Positions 6,219 to 6,471 of a stretch of 6,471 bases of DNA are shown here, in pieces. Within the stretch, counting starts at the first letter, position 1; every line of letters begins with the position of its first letter. The notes below the pieces were generated by a model that saw only the letters and a list, made by a program, of their open reading frames with translations, did no database searches and was not told the DNA's origin. The DNA is from an uncultured Lachnospiraceae bacterium. GTDB taxonomy: Bacteria; Bacillota; Clostridia; Lachnospirales; Lachnospiraceae. The translations under genes were made by a program, and so were the position numbers. The stretch lies in assembly GCA_947175775.1 (NCBI GenBank), contig CAMWNY010000154.1:1-6471 (forward strand), read 5' to 3'.

Positions 6219-6471
6219 CTACTCTACGGTAACTGATTTCGCCAAATTCCTCGGCTTATCGACATCGCAGCCTTTTCCGACTGCCACATAATACCCGAAA
6301 AGCTGTAACGGTATGATGGCAAGAGAATTTGCAAAATACGGATTCGTACGCGGAATATAAATACAGTAATCCGCCGCTTTCTCAATTTCCGTATTGCCTT
6401 CGTTGGTCACAGCAAGCACAAACGCCCCCCTTGCCTTAACTTCTACCATATTGCTGAGCGTTTTTTGGAAC
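6219..6471 (-). CDS. glmS: Glutamine-fructose-6-phosphate aminotransferase (isomerising), C-terminal fragment
   Basis: Only the last 84 codons are in the window; the gene enters from the right edge. GlmS makes glucosamine-6-phosphate from fructose-6-phosphate and glutamine, the first committed step of UDP-GlcNAc synthesis for peptidoglycan, in the cytoplasm. The fragment is the end of the second sugar-isomerase (SIS) domain. It begins FQKTLSNMVEVKARGA, includes the segment PLQLFGYYVAVGKGCDVDKPRN, and closes with LAKSVTVE, the near-invariant GlmS C-terminal tail whose lysine corresponds to E. coli Lys603 used in sugar ring opening. The in-frame ATG at 6449 is internal and not the true start. 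The stop is TAG at 6221-6219. In many Firmicutes glmS is controlled by a self-cleaving ribozyme in its 5' leader; that region lies outside this window. Nothing suggests damage to the gene. Confidence 0.97.
   Translation of the reverse strand, partial: FQKTLSNMVEVKARGAFVLAVTNEGNTEIEKAADYCIYIPRTNPYFANSLAIIPLQLFGYYVAVGKGCDVDKPRNLAKSVTVE

Noticed and set aside
6186..6260. Possible htrA promoter (TATCAT-like -10 just upstream)
   Set aside because: There is no matching -35 at 16-18 nt spacing, so it could not be supported from sequence alone.
6219..6449. 76-residue stand-alone small protein starting at ATG 6449
   Set aside because: The frame continues upstream to the window edge with GlmS-like sequence, so this ATG is an internal methionine of glmS.

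Overview
The window is a densely packed stretch of minus-strand genes with no gap over 33 bases. Protein motifs, strong GGAGG-type ribosome binding sites and moderate base composition point to a low-to-mid-GC Firmicute, most likely Clostridia of the Lachnospiraceae type. That placement is inferred from how familiar the proteins look, not from a search. I see no RNA genes, insertion sequences, CRISPR arrays, attachment sites or origins, and no convincing intrinsic terminator.

In transcription order (high to low coordinates) the genes are: the 3' end of glmS (6471-6219); a membrane-anchored HtrA/DegP-type serine protease with one PDZ domain (6185-4689); a 540-residue ClpX-family AAA+ unfoldase with unusual extensions and a changed substrate-recognition loop (4678-3056); a YczE/YitT-type multi-pass membrane protein (3066-2419); a class I SAM-dependent methyltransferase (2415-1591); and the 5' part of a TPR protein that runs through a very long acidic linker into what looks like a DUF4037 nucleotidyltransferase-like domain (1573 to past the left edge).

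Junctions are 33 nt, 10 nt, an 11-nt overlap, 3 nt and 17 nt, so the last five genes look like one transcription unit, possibly fed by readthrough from glmS. The functional theme of the first pair is protein quality control: an extracytoplasmic protease next to a cytoplasmic unfoldase. The membrane protein, methyltransferase and TPR/DUF4037 protein have no clear shared pathway.

The most notable points are the ClpX-like protein, which keeps the zinc finger, Walker motifs, pore loop 1 and the IGF ClpP-docking loop but lacks the RKH loop of canonical ClpX; a perfect 12-bp inverted repeat inside the methyltransferase reading frame that encodes an alanine/asparagine-rich insertion; and long acidic, probably disordered segments in three of the five operon products. 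This is suggestive but does not amount to a demonstrated new system.
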